Of a DNA stretch of 64,000 nt, positions 46,606-56,136 are shown one piece after another. The DNA is taken from positions 53,875 to 117,874 of the forward strand of contig JAPJBO010000719.1 in NCBI GenBank assembly GCA_030068145.1. Reading direction: 5' to 3'. Below the pieces are notes generated by a model. It ran no database searches. It was not told where the DNA came from and was given only the letters and a program-made list of their open reading frames with translations. Within the stretch, counting starts at the first letter, position 1. Each line of letters opens with the position of its first letter. The stretch comes from Diplonema papillatum (taxonomy: Eukaryota; Euglenozoa; Diplonemea; Diplonemida; Diplonemidae). A program made the translations under genes and the position numbers.

Positions 46606-49600
46606 ATGCAGCGCAAACGGCCCTTCGGCGAGCGCACCACGGAGGAGCTGCTGATGGAGAGCGGGCTCTCCCGCGAAGAGATCGCCGAGGTGCTCACCGG
46701 CAGCGGCAGTAGCAACAGCAGGGCGAGGCCCGAAGGGAAGAAGGAACCCTCGCCAGCAGCCTTCCCGCTGCTGGCGCGGTCGAAGAGCGCAGCGGGCGGC
46801 CCCGCGATGCCGCCGAGCGGCCTGGCTCGCGGCGTCTCACGCACCCCGAGCGCGAGTGCCGCCGGGCTAGGGTGCGCAGCCGACAAGGGAGGCAAGGGCG
46901 CGCCGATCGAGCCTGGACGGTCGACAACCCCGATTCCGGGGCCGAAGGGCCTGAAACGCGCCGCATCGCAGGCGCCGCGGGAACCGCCCGCTGCGCTGCC
47001 GGCCCGCAACACGAGGTTCTCCCACGGGCGGCAGTCGAGGATCGTGTCTCCGGAATCACCGGAACTGGTCCGGGGTGACGAGTACGCGCCGTCGAACCCG
47101 CCAACACCCGGTGGTGGTGCTGGGCTTGCCGGCGCTGGGATAGGGCGGGCATCGCAGTCGCGCAGCGTGTCTCCCTCGCTTTCCAACCAGCCGGAGCCCG
47201 CGCCCGGCAAGCACGTGTCGTTCGACCGCTTCCGCAGCGGAACGGACGTCGCGGCGCTCCTGGCGTCGATGTCCACGCCGGGCGCGCCGTTCCCGCGCGC
47301 GTCGCCGCCGTCGGACCCGTTTTCGCCAGCCACCCACGGCTCCGTATCGTCGCCTCCCGGGTATTCCTCGGGGTACGCCTGCCCCCAGCCCTCGACCGGC
47401 GAATACCGTACCAGCGCGAGCTACCCCCCGCAGCCAGCTGGGTATCAGCAAAGCGCGAACTACGGTGGATACGGGTACCAGCCGGCGTCGGAGCACAACC
47501 GCCCGGCGTCGTATTCTCCGCTCGCTGAATATCAGGGCCGCGAGAGTCTGGCTCCCGGCGGGTATCAGGGCACGGAAGGCTTCAAGCCGGAGGCAGCGGA
47601 ACTCTACCGCCCCGCGTCGTTTTCTGCGCTCGCTGAATACCAGGGCCGCGAGAGTCTGGCTCCCGGCGGGTATCAGGGCACGGAAGGCTACAAGCCGGAG
47701 GCAGCGGAGCGCCACCGCCCCGCGTCGTTTTCTGCGCTCGCTGAATACCAGGGCCGCGAGAGTCTGGCTCCCGGCGGGTATCAGGGCACGGAAGGCTACA
47801 AGCCGGAGGCAGCGGAGCGCCACCGCCCCGCGTCGTTTTCTGCGCTCGCTGAATACCAGGGCCGCGAGAGTCTGGCTCCCGGCGGGTATCAGGGCACGGA
47901 AGGCTACAAGCCGGAGGCAGCGGAGCACCACCGCCCCGCGTCGTTTTCTGCGCTCGCTGAAAACCGGGGCCGCGAGAGTCTGGCTCCCGGCGGGTATCAG
48001 GGCACGGAAGGCTACAAGCCGGCTGCGGAGCACCACAGCCCCGCGGCGTATTCTCCGCTCGCCGGGTACCAGGGCCGTCAGAGCCTGGCTCCCGGGGGGT
48101 ACCAGGGCTTGGAAGGCGAGTACAGCCGGGCCGAGGCGAACTTGCAGACCGGCGGGCAGAGCCCCGCCCTCGCGGAGTACCACGCCGTCACCGCCGCCCC
48201 CGGCGATTTCCCCCGCGTCCGCGCGCCCGTCGTCGAACCCCGGAACAACTCCGCCGCGGCGTTTCCGGGGGGGTACCAGGGTCTGGAAGGTGAGTGCGGC
48301 GGGGCCCTCGCAGAGCACCACGCCGCCCCCGGCGATTTCTCCCGGCAGCCGCGGGCCCGCGCGCCTGTCGTTGAACCCCGGAACAACACCGCCGCGGCGG
48401 AGGCCGCGCTGTTGAGGCACCTCGCGCCAGTCCCCCAGGACTCCCCGGCGGCAGGGGGAGGAGGCATGCCGCCCGCCCTCGGGTGCTCGAGCCCGGGGGG
48501 GGCGGACCGGTGGGGGACGGTGGAACAGGAGGTACCCGCCGCCGCGGGGAATCCGGAAGGCGGGATGAGCGACCGGCTTTCGCGGCTGCTGGAGGAGGTG
48601 AAGCGGAGGAGGGTGAGCGAGCCGAGGTCGCCGGCCGCCGGGGAGCGAATCGACACCGAGAACGACCACCTGAACTCGGAGTGGCAGGTCTCGCCGCTCT
48701 CCAGGAGGAGCCCGAGCGGGTCACCACCCCCCGGCGCCGCCAGTCCCCACCAGGGAGCCGGCCGCAGCAAAACGCTGCAGCAGCTCATGGATCGCGCGCG
48801 GCTGATGGGGAAGCACAACGTGTCGCTCTTGAGCTGCTCTCCGGCCGTGCCTGTCGTGGCGAGGGCTGGGCGGGATTCCGCGGGGCGGAGTGGGTCTGTG
48901 TCCGGGGGCGCGCGGCCGTCGGCCTCGCTGAGCGACGAGCGGACTCCCCCCCGGGTGCGGCGCGCGATCGACAACGTGCGCGAAACGAGCCTGCCGCTCG
49001 CCGCCGGCGAGACAGCGCAGAGCAGGGCGCTGTCGCCACCGCACCCGGACCCTCTGTGCTACCCGACGCCTGCATCCGACCTCGCTCCCCCCCCGCGGCT
49101 CCGGCAGGCGATCCTCAACGCGAGCGTACCGGAAAGACAGGCCACGCCGAAGCCGGCGGCGGCTTTCAACCGGGCTCCGTCTGTTACGGACCCGACGGAA
49201 CTGACTTCATATATCACTGCCCTCCAGCACCGCGCGGGTGTCCCTACCCCGGGTCTGCAGCCAGCGCCATCGCCCGGGGTCAGGGAGTATATCCTCACTC
49301 CGCACGACATTGCGCGGGTGTCGAAGTCAGCCGCAGCGTGGAACCTGAGCTCGGACGAGGCGGCGGCGGCGGGTGGGGAACGAGACGGGGAGTTCTCGTT
49401 CGCGGGGTACTACCAGGCGGCGCGGCCGGCGGCAGACGCGATCATCGGGACGCACCAAGGCGGGGAAGTTTTCTGGAGCTCGTTCGCCGACGAGTGGATG
49501 CGGCTGCTGCCGTCGTTCCTGCCGGACCAGCCGGGGCCCGCGGCGCGTGCCGACGACGGGCTGCTGAAGGAGTTCTCGTCGGCCGCGGGCGACGCGGGGT

Positions 49601-49809
49601 TCGCCTTCAAAAGCGGGCGGCTGCTCGCCGAGGGAAGCCGCGCGCCGGCCGCGGCCTACGCGCAGCGGGGCCACGCGGGCGCCCGATCTGTCACGGCCCT
49701 GCCCGCGGCGGCCCCGCGGCTGGCGGCGGCGCCGGTGCCGTTGAACCCTCGGTCGTTTTCCGTTGAAAATGCTGCCGCGCGGACGCGATCTCTTTCGACA
49801 CTCCGGTGA
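46606..49809 (+). CDS. Large repetitive protein, function unknown
   Basis: 1067 residues from MQRKRPFGERTTEELLMESG; this ATG is preferred because it is kept in the upstream partial copies, while an in-frame start at 46507 adds a low-complexity leader. Residues 9-27 look helical. Residues 30-300 are Pro/Ser/Gly-rich. Residues about 308-500 hold five to six 36-residue repeats (GYQGTEGYKPEAAERHRPAS then FSALAEYQGRESLAP). Residues 500-950 are again low complexity. The last 120 or so include FSFAGYYQAARPAADAIIGT and WSSFADEWMRLLPSFLP, which look like a folded helical end. The stop TGA at 49807 overlaps a donor-like CCG|GTGAGG, so the annotated end may instead be spliced. GC content is very high, unlike the flanks. 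No family recognised. Confidence 0.75.
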   Translation: MQRKRPFGERTTEELLMESGLSREEIAEVLTGSGSSNSRARPEGKKEPSPAAFPLLARSKSAAGGPAMPPSGLARGVSRTPSASAAGLGCAADKGGKGAPIEPGRSTTPIPGPKGLKRAASQAPREPPAALPARNTRFSHGRQSRIVSPESPELVRGDEYAPSNPPTPGGGAGLAGAGIGRASQSRSVSPSLSNQPEPAPGKHVSFDRFRSGTDVAALLASMSTPGAPFPRASPPSDPFSPATHGSVSSPPGYSSGYACPQPSTGEYRTSASYPPQPAGYQQSANYGGYGYQPASEHNRPASYSPLAEYQGRESLAPGGYQGTEGFKPEAAELYRPASFSALAEYQGRESLAPGGYQGTEGYKPEAAERHRPASFSALAEYQGRESLAPGGYQGTEGYKPEAAERHRPASFSALAEYQGRESLAPGGYQGTEGYKPEAAEHHRPASFSALAENRGRESLAPGGYQGTEGYKPAAEHHSPAAYSPLAGYQGRQSLAPGGYQGLEGEYSRAEANLQTGGQSPALAEYHAVTAAPGDFPRVRAPVVEPRNNSAAAFPGGYQGLEGECGGALAEHHAAPGDFSRQPRARAPVVEPRNNTAAAEAALLRHLAPVPQDSPAAGGGGMPPALGCSSPGGADRWGTVEQEVPAAAGNPEGGMSDRLSRLLEEVKRRRVSEPRSPAAGERIDTENDHLNSEWQVSPLSRRSPSGSPPPGAASPHQGAGRSKTLQQLMDRARLMGKHNVSLLSCSPAVPVVARAGRDSAGRSGSVSGGARPSASLSDERTPPRVRRAIDNVRETSLPLAAGETAQSRALSPPHPDPLCYPTPASDLAPPPRLRQAILNASVPERQATPKPAAAFNRAPSVTDPTELTSYITALQHRAGVPTPGLQPAPSPGVREYILTPHDIARVSKSAAAWNLSSDEAAAAGGERDGEFSFAGYYQAARPAADAIIGTHQGGEVFWSSFADEWMRLLPSFLPDQPGPAARADDGLLKEFSSAAGDAGFAFKSGRLLAEGSRAPAAAYAQRGHAGARSVTALPAAAPRLAAAPVPLNPRSFSVENAAARTRSLSTLR
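47525..48110 (+). repeat. Coding minisatellite, 108-bp unit
   Basis: Tandem 108-base units encode the 36-residue repeats. The central three are nearly identical at the DNA level, which suggests recent unequal exchange; the outer units are diverged. Confidence 0.95.
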
Positions 49810-49849
49810 GGGGAATAAAGTTACAGGGCTCTTGCCGCCTTGCTGCGAT

Positions 49850-50640
49850 TGCAAGCTTCGGATTTATTTTTGCCTCCCCTGCCAATCGCAGCATCGTTTT
49901 CAACGGTTGATTCAAGGCTTGATGCGAGCATGAATCTTGCATGCGAGGCGGTTTCCCGTCTAAACATTTATACTACGCTTTCCCCCCCGCAGCGGGGCCA
50001 CGCGGGCGCCCGATCCGTCTGCCGGCGGCGGCCCCGCGGCTGCCGTTGAACCCTCGGTCGTTTTCCGTTGAAAATGCTGCCGCGCGGACGCGATCTCTTT
50101 CGACACTCCGGTGAGGGGAATAAAGTTACAGGGCTCTTGCCGCCTCCGGCGGCTGGCGGCGCCGGTGTCGCTGCCGAACCCTCGGTCGTTTTTCGTTGAA
50201 AATGCTGCCGCGCGGACGCGCTCTCTCTCGACACTCCGGTGAGGGTGACAACGTTAAAGGGCTCTTGCCGCCTTCTGCGGTTGCAAGCTTCGGGTTTATT
50301 TTTGCCTCCCCTGCCAATCGCAGCATCGTTTCCAACGGTTTGCAAGGCTTGATGCCAGGTGTTCCGCCTAAACATTTATCCTACGAATTTCCTCCCCGCA
50401 CCGGGGCCACGCGGGCGCCCGATCCGTCGGCGGCGGCGCCGGTGCCTCGGTCGTTTTCCGTTGAAAATGCTGCCGCGCGGATGCGATACTCCGGTGAGTG
50501 GGTGCGTTAAGTCTCCCGCCGCATCCTGCAATTTCTGTTTCGCCTCCCCGTTGCACATTCCGGATATGTTTTCGGCTCCCCTAGCAACCCTCGGTCGTTT
50601 CCCGAAGACACGACACTCCGGTGAGTGAGCCGCGGGCATA
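49850..50640 (+). pseudogene. Array of truncated 3' ends of the 46.6 kb gene
   Basis: The final coding segment (CGGGGCCACGCGGGCGCCCG through CGACACTCCG) recurs at about 49992-50110, 50150-50240, 50399-50490 and 50584-50620, progressively shorter. Each copy ends in ACTCCG|GTGAG, a good splice donor. The first starts after CCCCCCCGCAG, a good acceptor, and the last after CCCCTAG. Frames are broken. Confidence 0.9.
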
Positions 50641-50917
50641 TTCCATCGGCGACACACTGCTTTGGTTCCTGTGACTCCTCCCATATGGTGGGTCCTTCGG
50701 CGACGGATAGAGCGTGGGGTCGGGTCCGCAGGCAATGTGAGCTTTCGCTACGCGTGCACGGAGATGGCGGGACTGATCCATGCATCCGCTGATTGCGCGT
50801 CCTTCGCGACGGCCTTCGTTGCGCTGCGTTGATCGCCGTGTCAGTCCAGTCTTCCTGTTGATCTGAAAATGAAGTATACCCCTCTTCTACTGGCGTCTAT
50901 TCTTAGTGGCCCGCAAG

Positions 50918-51212
50918 AGCTTGTCAGCTTTCGAGTAGTGTAGTGGACTACCGTGGCTGTAACGGGTAACGGGGAATTAGGGTTCAATTCCGGAGAGGGA
51001 GCCTGAGAAACGGCTACCACATGTAAGGATGGCAGCAGGTACGCAATTTGCCCAACAGCAACACGCGGCGCTGCTGAGGCAGCGAAGAGAAATAGCGACA
51101 CGTACGTAGTGCGTTAGAAGCAATGGATGATATCTAAACCTGTCAATGAACACAATTGGTGGACAAGTCTGGTGCCAGCACCGCGGTAATTCCAGCACCA
51201 AAAGCGTCCCCA
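50918..51212 (+). rRNA. Decayed 18S (small-subunit) rRNA fragment
   Basis: It carries AACGGGTAACGGGGAATTAG, CCGGAGAGGGAGCCTGAGAA then ACGGCTACCACAT, and later GTCTGGTGCCAGCA followed by CGCGGTAATTCCAGC. These are among the most conserved blocks of eukaryotic 18S rRNA, in the right order and spacing. The 530-loop block lacks two bases of the universal GCAGCCGCGG, and the part between 51045 and 51165 is strongly changed. It is therefore a partial pseudogene, not a working rRNA. Confidence 0.87.
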
Positions 51213-51599
51213 CGGCACGCCCCCGTCTCCGCGACGGCTGCTCCCCAGGGCCAGGGAAGCTGTCACGCCTGCCTACACTCAATGGCCTACACTCAACGGC
51301 ATGCCTCCTTTCCCCCAGAAGGACCCGTGTGCCCCGAAGAAAAAGTTGCCGGTCGATAGTTGTACCCCGTTTGCTGTCCAGTTGTTTTTGTTTGACGGGA
51401 CATGGGATTTTCTTTTTTCTTTTTGTTCGAAATTTGTCGTTCTCCCGTTAGATAAGCGTGCTGTACCGTCTGAAGGAATCAAGGTCAACAGGTGCGACGT
51501 TCCACGTTGTTATCCGCAAAGAAAGTGCGCTCTTCTCGAAGTGCGGTGGGACGCAGAGATGCGCTCTTCAGTGCTAACAATCTTGTAGGTTGCCCTATG

Positions 51600-51990
51600 T
51601 GTTGTGATGCTAAAAAAGGCGTTGCGTGTTTTGGTGGTTCGTTCTTTTTAAGAGAGTATCTTCTGATCCACAAATAACGCTAGAGTACAGTCACTCAGTA
51701 CCATTGTACTGAAGGGAACATTTCCGGAACAACGGGTGCACATCATGAGTGAAACAAGCAACGAAAAAATGCGAATTCGCCACAGGAATCCTCCTGCAGA
51801 TGAAGGTTAACCCCTAGACACGTGGAGATCAAGAATCTTCATCATTGTTTTGTGTCGTCGATCAGTTGGTGCTGGTGCGAGCCCGAACTCTGGAAGTGTT
51901 GCCCGACTCCCCTCGTTGTTGTGCCCGCTTCTTTCCTTCCTTGTCCTGTAGATGTAACTATGCCTCGGCATCGCTTTCGTTTGATTCCTG
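51600..51990 (+). repeat. Dispersed repeat R4, copy
   Basis: It shares GTGTTTTGGTGGTT, AACATTTCCGGAACAACGGG and CGATCAGTTGGTGCTGGTG with other R4 copies. The DNA from 51213 to 52080 contains no supportable gene. Confidence 0.7.
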
Positions 51991-52084
51991 TCTTCAGCGT
52001 CGTCGCTGCGGGGCCGAGGTTGTCGTAGGACCAACGTTGTCAGACTCAGAGTGATAATTTCGCGAGCAAAAAGAGAATGCGTCG

Positions 52085-52228
52085 GTAGTCGATGCTCCAC
52101 GTCGGCTTCCTCGTGAAAGACACTCTCGTGGGTGGTCCCCCGGGCCCGGCGAGTACAAGGTAGACGTCTTCCGGAAGGGCCCGTACGCAGGCTGCGGCAT
52201 CAACGAGTCGGAGCGGTTCCCGAAATAG
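52085..52228 (+). pseudogene. Partial copy of the STPGR gene 5' part
   Basis: It matches 52445-52602 of the downstream gene (GTCGATGCTCCACG ... CCCGGCGAGTACAA ... GAGCGGTTCCCGAA) and then stops at TAG. An internal deletion removes the histidine-glutamate-aspartate part. Another self-copy lying next to its parent. Confidence 0.9.
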
Positions 52229-52433
52229 AGTATCAACAAGCAGTTGGCAGGTATCTCTAAGCTGCAAAAAAGCTGACGGTAGCGAAACCTATACAGTGGT
52301 GATGGAACCACGGAAAGAACCCTTTGAGAAACCCCGGAGTCTCCGAGCGAACTTGCACTCAAACAGGAGGGGAGGGTGAACACACCAGAATTGGAAAGCA
52401 GCGGAAAAGGGGGGAGGGGCGCGAAGAGAAGGA

Positions 52434-53324
52434 ATGCCGTCGACGGGGCAGCCGATGCTCCACGCCGGCTTCCCCCGAAAGACACTTTCGCGGGTGGTCC
52501 ACGAGGACCGATGCCCCGGGCCCGGCGAGTACAAAGTAGACGTCTCCCGGAAGGGCCCGTACGCAGGCTGCGGCATCAACAAGTCGGAGCGGTTCCCGAA
52601 GATCGAAGAAAGCCGGCTGGCGGTGACCCGGCGGAGCCCGGGGCCCATCTACCTCCCGAACGACGACCTGCCGAAGAAGAGCTTCAACCGGTCGCAAACC
52701 ATTAGCAAGTCCCGCCGGTGGTCGCACGACGAGCTCGACGCCACGGGCACCCTCAAATCGTCCGCCAAAACGGCCTCCGATGACCCGAATGTCATCCCTG
52801 GGAGTGCAAGCGATCCCAACGGCGACACTCTCCCACCCCCCGCGTCGTTGAGACATCCCCACAAGTCTACCCCAGGACCCGACTCGTACACACCGGTTGC
52901 CCGCACGAAAGTGAACAACATGGCTTCAGTCCCGTTCCGCCTCCCCGTCCACTGCAGAGCGATGCGTCCAGTGCCCGCGTCGCTCGCGGCGACGAAGGCG
53001 GAGCACCCGTGCAACCTCCCGCGGCCGCCCGGCCGGGGCAGAGTGCACGGCGGCAAGTTCGACCCCGGTGCGCAGAAGTGCTTTTTCGGCGGCGGTCCCA
53101 TCCGGACGCAGGCGACCGTCGAGCGCGACGACTCGGCTCCCGGCCCCGGGTCCTACACCCCGGGAGGCCCCGCCAAGAACGTGCCCAGCGTGAACTTCAC
53201 GCTCATGAGCCACCGCAGGTCGATCGAGTGCAAGGAGGGGGTGTCGCCGCTGGCATACTCCCCGTCGCTTGACCTCACCCACTCGAGGACTCCGAGAGCC
53301 ATCGTGTACCTCACCGGCTCCTGA
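52434..53324 (+). CDS. STPGR (SHIPPO) repeat protein, probably flagellar
   Basis: 296 residues with four sperm-tail PG-rich repeats: CPGPGEYKV near residue 28, SPGPIYLP near 69, TPGPDSYTPV near 145 and APGPGSYTPGG near 235. Proteins of this family (ODF3-like and other SHIPPO members) bind or line axonemal or cortical microtubules, so the organism probably builds a flagellum. The spacer regions are basic and poorly conserved. The start at 52434 lies 80 residues before the second repeat and has no good rival. It is intronless. A broken copy of its first part lies 350 bases upstream. Confidence 0.82.
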   Translation: MPSTGQPMLHAGFPRKTLSRVVHEDRCPGPGEYKVDVSRKGPYAGCGINKSERFPKIEESRLAVTRRSPGPIYLPNDDLPKKSFNRSQTISKSRRWSHDELDATGTLKSSAKTASDDPNVIPGSASDPNGDTLPPPASLRHPHKSTPGPDSYTPVARTKVNNMASVPFRLPVHCRAMRPVPASLAATKAEHPCNLPRPPGRGRVHGGKFDPGAQKCFFGGGPIRTQATVERDDSAPGPGSYTPGGPAKNVPSVNFTLMSHRRSIECKEGVSPLAYSPSLDLTHSRTPRAIVYLTGS

Positions 53325-53384
53325 CTGACCCTGCTTACTTTGTTTTCGCCTGTGTGTGTCCCCCCCGTTTCGAATATGCGCCCT

Positions 53385-53430
53385 GCTTTGTATGAAATCC
53401 TCGAGGAGGCCGACCGTTGCAAAATCACAC
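53385..53430 (-). repeat. Diverged R1 end
   Basis: CCTGCTTTGTATGAAATCCT followed by CGAGGAGG closely resembles the R1 tail-side segment (CCTGCTTTGTAGGAAATACT). It is an old or partial copy just after the STPGR stop. Confidence 0.55.
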
Positions 53431-53472
53431 GCAAAAACATGCTGCAGCGGGTTTGTAGTCCATGCAGTGGGC

Positions 53473-54640
53473 TAAAGGGGGGGGGGGGGGGGGCTAAGTT
53501 GGATGGAAACGCCGTTTCTTTTAGTTTTTTCGAAATATGGAAACGGAAACGGAAACGGAAACGTTTCCGTTTCTTTTAAAAGAAACGCCGGAAGGTCATG
53601 CTGAGGGGTCCTATAGGATACCACTTCGACTTGGCTCGGCCCCTTCTTGTGTGTCGTCGCGGTCTCGTTTGTGCAGAGCAGTCGCTGATGCTCACCGCTT
53701 TCTTTCATCGGCGATCTGACACGAGCAAATAGGTAACCACAAGCTAATGATGCAGAATGTCGTCACATGCGGATGCTGAGGTTTTCTGACACCAGATTCC
53801 ACTCTTCTGTGCCTACCACTTCGTCCTCTGCTGCTTCCAACCCACGTTCTCATGTTTACTTGTATCGGCAGCCGTGCCGAGTGGGGCTTTTTGAATCTGC
53901 CGTCCTCTTCTGCATTGTCGGTGGGGTTCTTACTGCCGTCGCTGTCTATGCTCCGACAACACCGCCCGATGGTGCCCCTTCCGGTGACGGTTGCCACCCG
54001 TCGTCGTATGCAAGGTGCACTGTGGCAAGCGATGTTTAGCGCACACGTTACTGCGTGGCCATCGCTTTTCTGGCGGGTTCAACATTGCCCCGGCATACGT
54101 GTGCCCTTCTCACCTCCTGATGCTGATTGCACTCCCTCTTTGTCTTACGCCGCCGAAAAACCCCGGTCTTGTAGCCTGTGGCGCGGCGGTGCTCCCGCTG
54201 TCCTGAACGACCGTATCTGTATAGCCTATTATTGGAAGCGGATGTGCTTTCCCGATCGTCTTCAGCGCGTTGGCCAACGGCCTCGCATAACAGAGCATCG
54301 TCGCTACAACAGCCATTGGTATAAAGAGCTGCAGACCTCTAAGTCATCACAACCGGATGCGTGTGGTTGCGTCTGCTCCACGCGGTCGCAACTCTTATGC
54401 TTCTTTCCTCCCTCTTTTTCGGAGCCACCTTGTCCATGGTTTCCCACTGGATTGCGGGGTCCGCCGTTCGACACACATTTCCGGCCGGACCTTCAGCCAG
54501 TATACTAGTGGCATACCAGCCGTTTCTTTTGAAAAGAAACGGCGTTTCCATCCACCGCCAAAAAGAAGGAAACGGAAACGGAAACGGAAACGTTTCCAAC
54601 GTTTCCATCCTACATAGCCCTAGGGGGGGGGGGGGGGGGT
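53473..54640. mobile_element. Foldback-like element with GGAAAC arms
   Basis: The left arm (G run, GGATGGAAACGCCGTTTC, GGAAAC repeats) and the right arm (its inverse, ending in a G run at 54624-54640) face each other about 1 kb apart. Both contain ACGGAAACGGAAAC repeats and an AAAAGAAAC motif. The interior has membrane-protein-like stretches in broken frames (VLFCIVGGVLTAVAVYAP; HLLMLIALPLCL) that I cannot assign. Target duplications were not identified. Confidence 0.55.
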
Positions 54641-54795
54641 CGAATAATAACACCTGTGTTATTATTCGATTTGGTCGAATACTCAAAAAAAAAAAAAAAA
54701 AAAAACCGGGTAGCCGAACAGTTGCAGGTTCAAATCGTGGTAGTGTTTTTAGACAACCAGCCGCGTGTCAAATAACTGTTATTATTCGACCCCCC
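54640..54795. repeat. Hairpin and nested inverted repeat
   Basis: CGAATAATAACAC and its exact inverse are separated by two bases at about 54641-54668. A further inverse, GTTATTATTCGACCCCC, lies at 54777-54793. Between them a GGTTCAAATC block resembles a tRNA T-arm, too little for a tRNA call. Confidence 0.75.
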
Positions 54796-54799
54796 GCTA

Positions 54800-56121
54800 C
54801 AAGTCTACACGGAGGAAAAAATATATCGCCGGAAACACAAAAAAACGCAGCCGCGCAGTGCACCGCAGATCAGCAGCATTACTAAGCAAACCAAGATATT
54901 GAGCCCTCCATTCAAAAAGAACGCCTCTCACAACGCAACTGACTGAGCGAATTTTGTCGGAAGCACAAACCAGGTATAACCGGGGATTAGTGCCCGTCGC
55001 AAAGCGGGGAACAACCCGCCTTTTCCCCCCGGCGCTGCAGCCGAGAGAAGTGTTCTAAGAAACGCTTCCGCTCGAAAAAGGTGGAACGTCTGCAGAACGA
55101 GGGAGCCAACACCATTTTGAAGAGTATCTCCACCCGGTGCCTGCCTGTCTCCGCGTGGAGATTTCCTACCATCCGGGCACCAAACCAGACGAAAGGGAAA
55201 CATGCGAAAGAGAGGGCCCCAGTGTTGGATGCGTTTTTTCAGTGCAAAAGAAAAGGTCTTCGCGGGAAAAGATAGCGAAAAGGCGAAGATACCGCAAACC
55301 CGTTTTTTTCTAGCTACTGAAGGGAGCATTTCCGGAGCAACGGCCCCGCATGAGAAAAGGCAGACGAAACAAACCAAAAAAAGTGTTCATATATTCATAG
55401 ACAGGGTTCACTCCTGGGAAAAGACTAGTGTTGTTTTATCATTTTCACCATCGTTGATCAGTTGGTGCTCTATCTCGTCTGTCAGCGCAAGGCCCTCCGG
55501 GAATGTTCTTCGCATTAGCCAACTGTACAGACGATGCAGGTGAATACGGCCTTCCCGCCCGAGCCAAGGATGCCGTCTCGTTTGCTTTCCAGCATCGCGA
55601 GCGCGTTTCTTGCGGGTTTGCTTCAGGTCCATTTCTTGATGGTTCTCATCTTCCGCTCTGTTGATCTTGCAACTTACGCAGGCCGCGCAGCAGTACACGA
55701 TATGGTCAGAATAGCCACAACATTTACCGACAATACACGGTGGCTATTGTGGTTAGAATCTTTGTCCAGGGAATTTGGGGTCCTTCGTCGCGGGAAAAAG
55801 TTCGCGTCAGCGGAATTGATTTCAACCCTGGTCCCTGGCATTGATTGTTGCCCATTTTCAGCGGGGCCACAAAACAGATGCTAGCCACATTCACCGCAAT
55901 GTTTTGTGGGTAAAAGTTGTGGCAATTCCGACCATTGTGGGAAAGTTGTGCGTGCACCGTACGAAAAGAACGCCCTCACAGGCATTGCCCATTTCCAATG
56001 GCACAATAGCCACAATGTCTGTTGTAGCTATTCTGACCACATTATCGAGTATAGATACTCATTGCACCTAAGATCAGATTCGATCATCTTCCTTGAGCTG
56101 AAACTATGATTACCAACTCTC
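54800..56121. other. Gene-poor stretch with R4 and another repeat
   Basis: 54850-54960 (GCACCGCAGATCAGCAGCAT onward) is repeated near 57870-57960, on the far side of the LINE. 55305-55545 is an R4 copy. No supportable gene. Confidence 0.55.
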
Positions 56122-56136
56122 ACCGCAGACAGTGCG

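Noticed and set aside
47056..48974. Long minus-strand and second-frame proteins over the 46.6 kb gene
   Set aside because: Very GC-rich coding DNA leaves other frames open. Repeats and codon bias fit only the plus frame from 46606.
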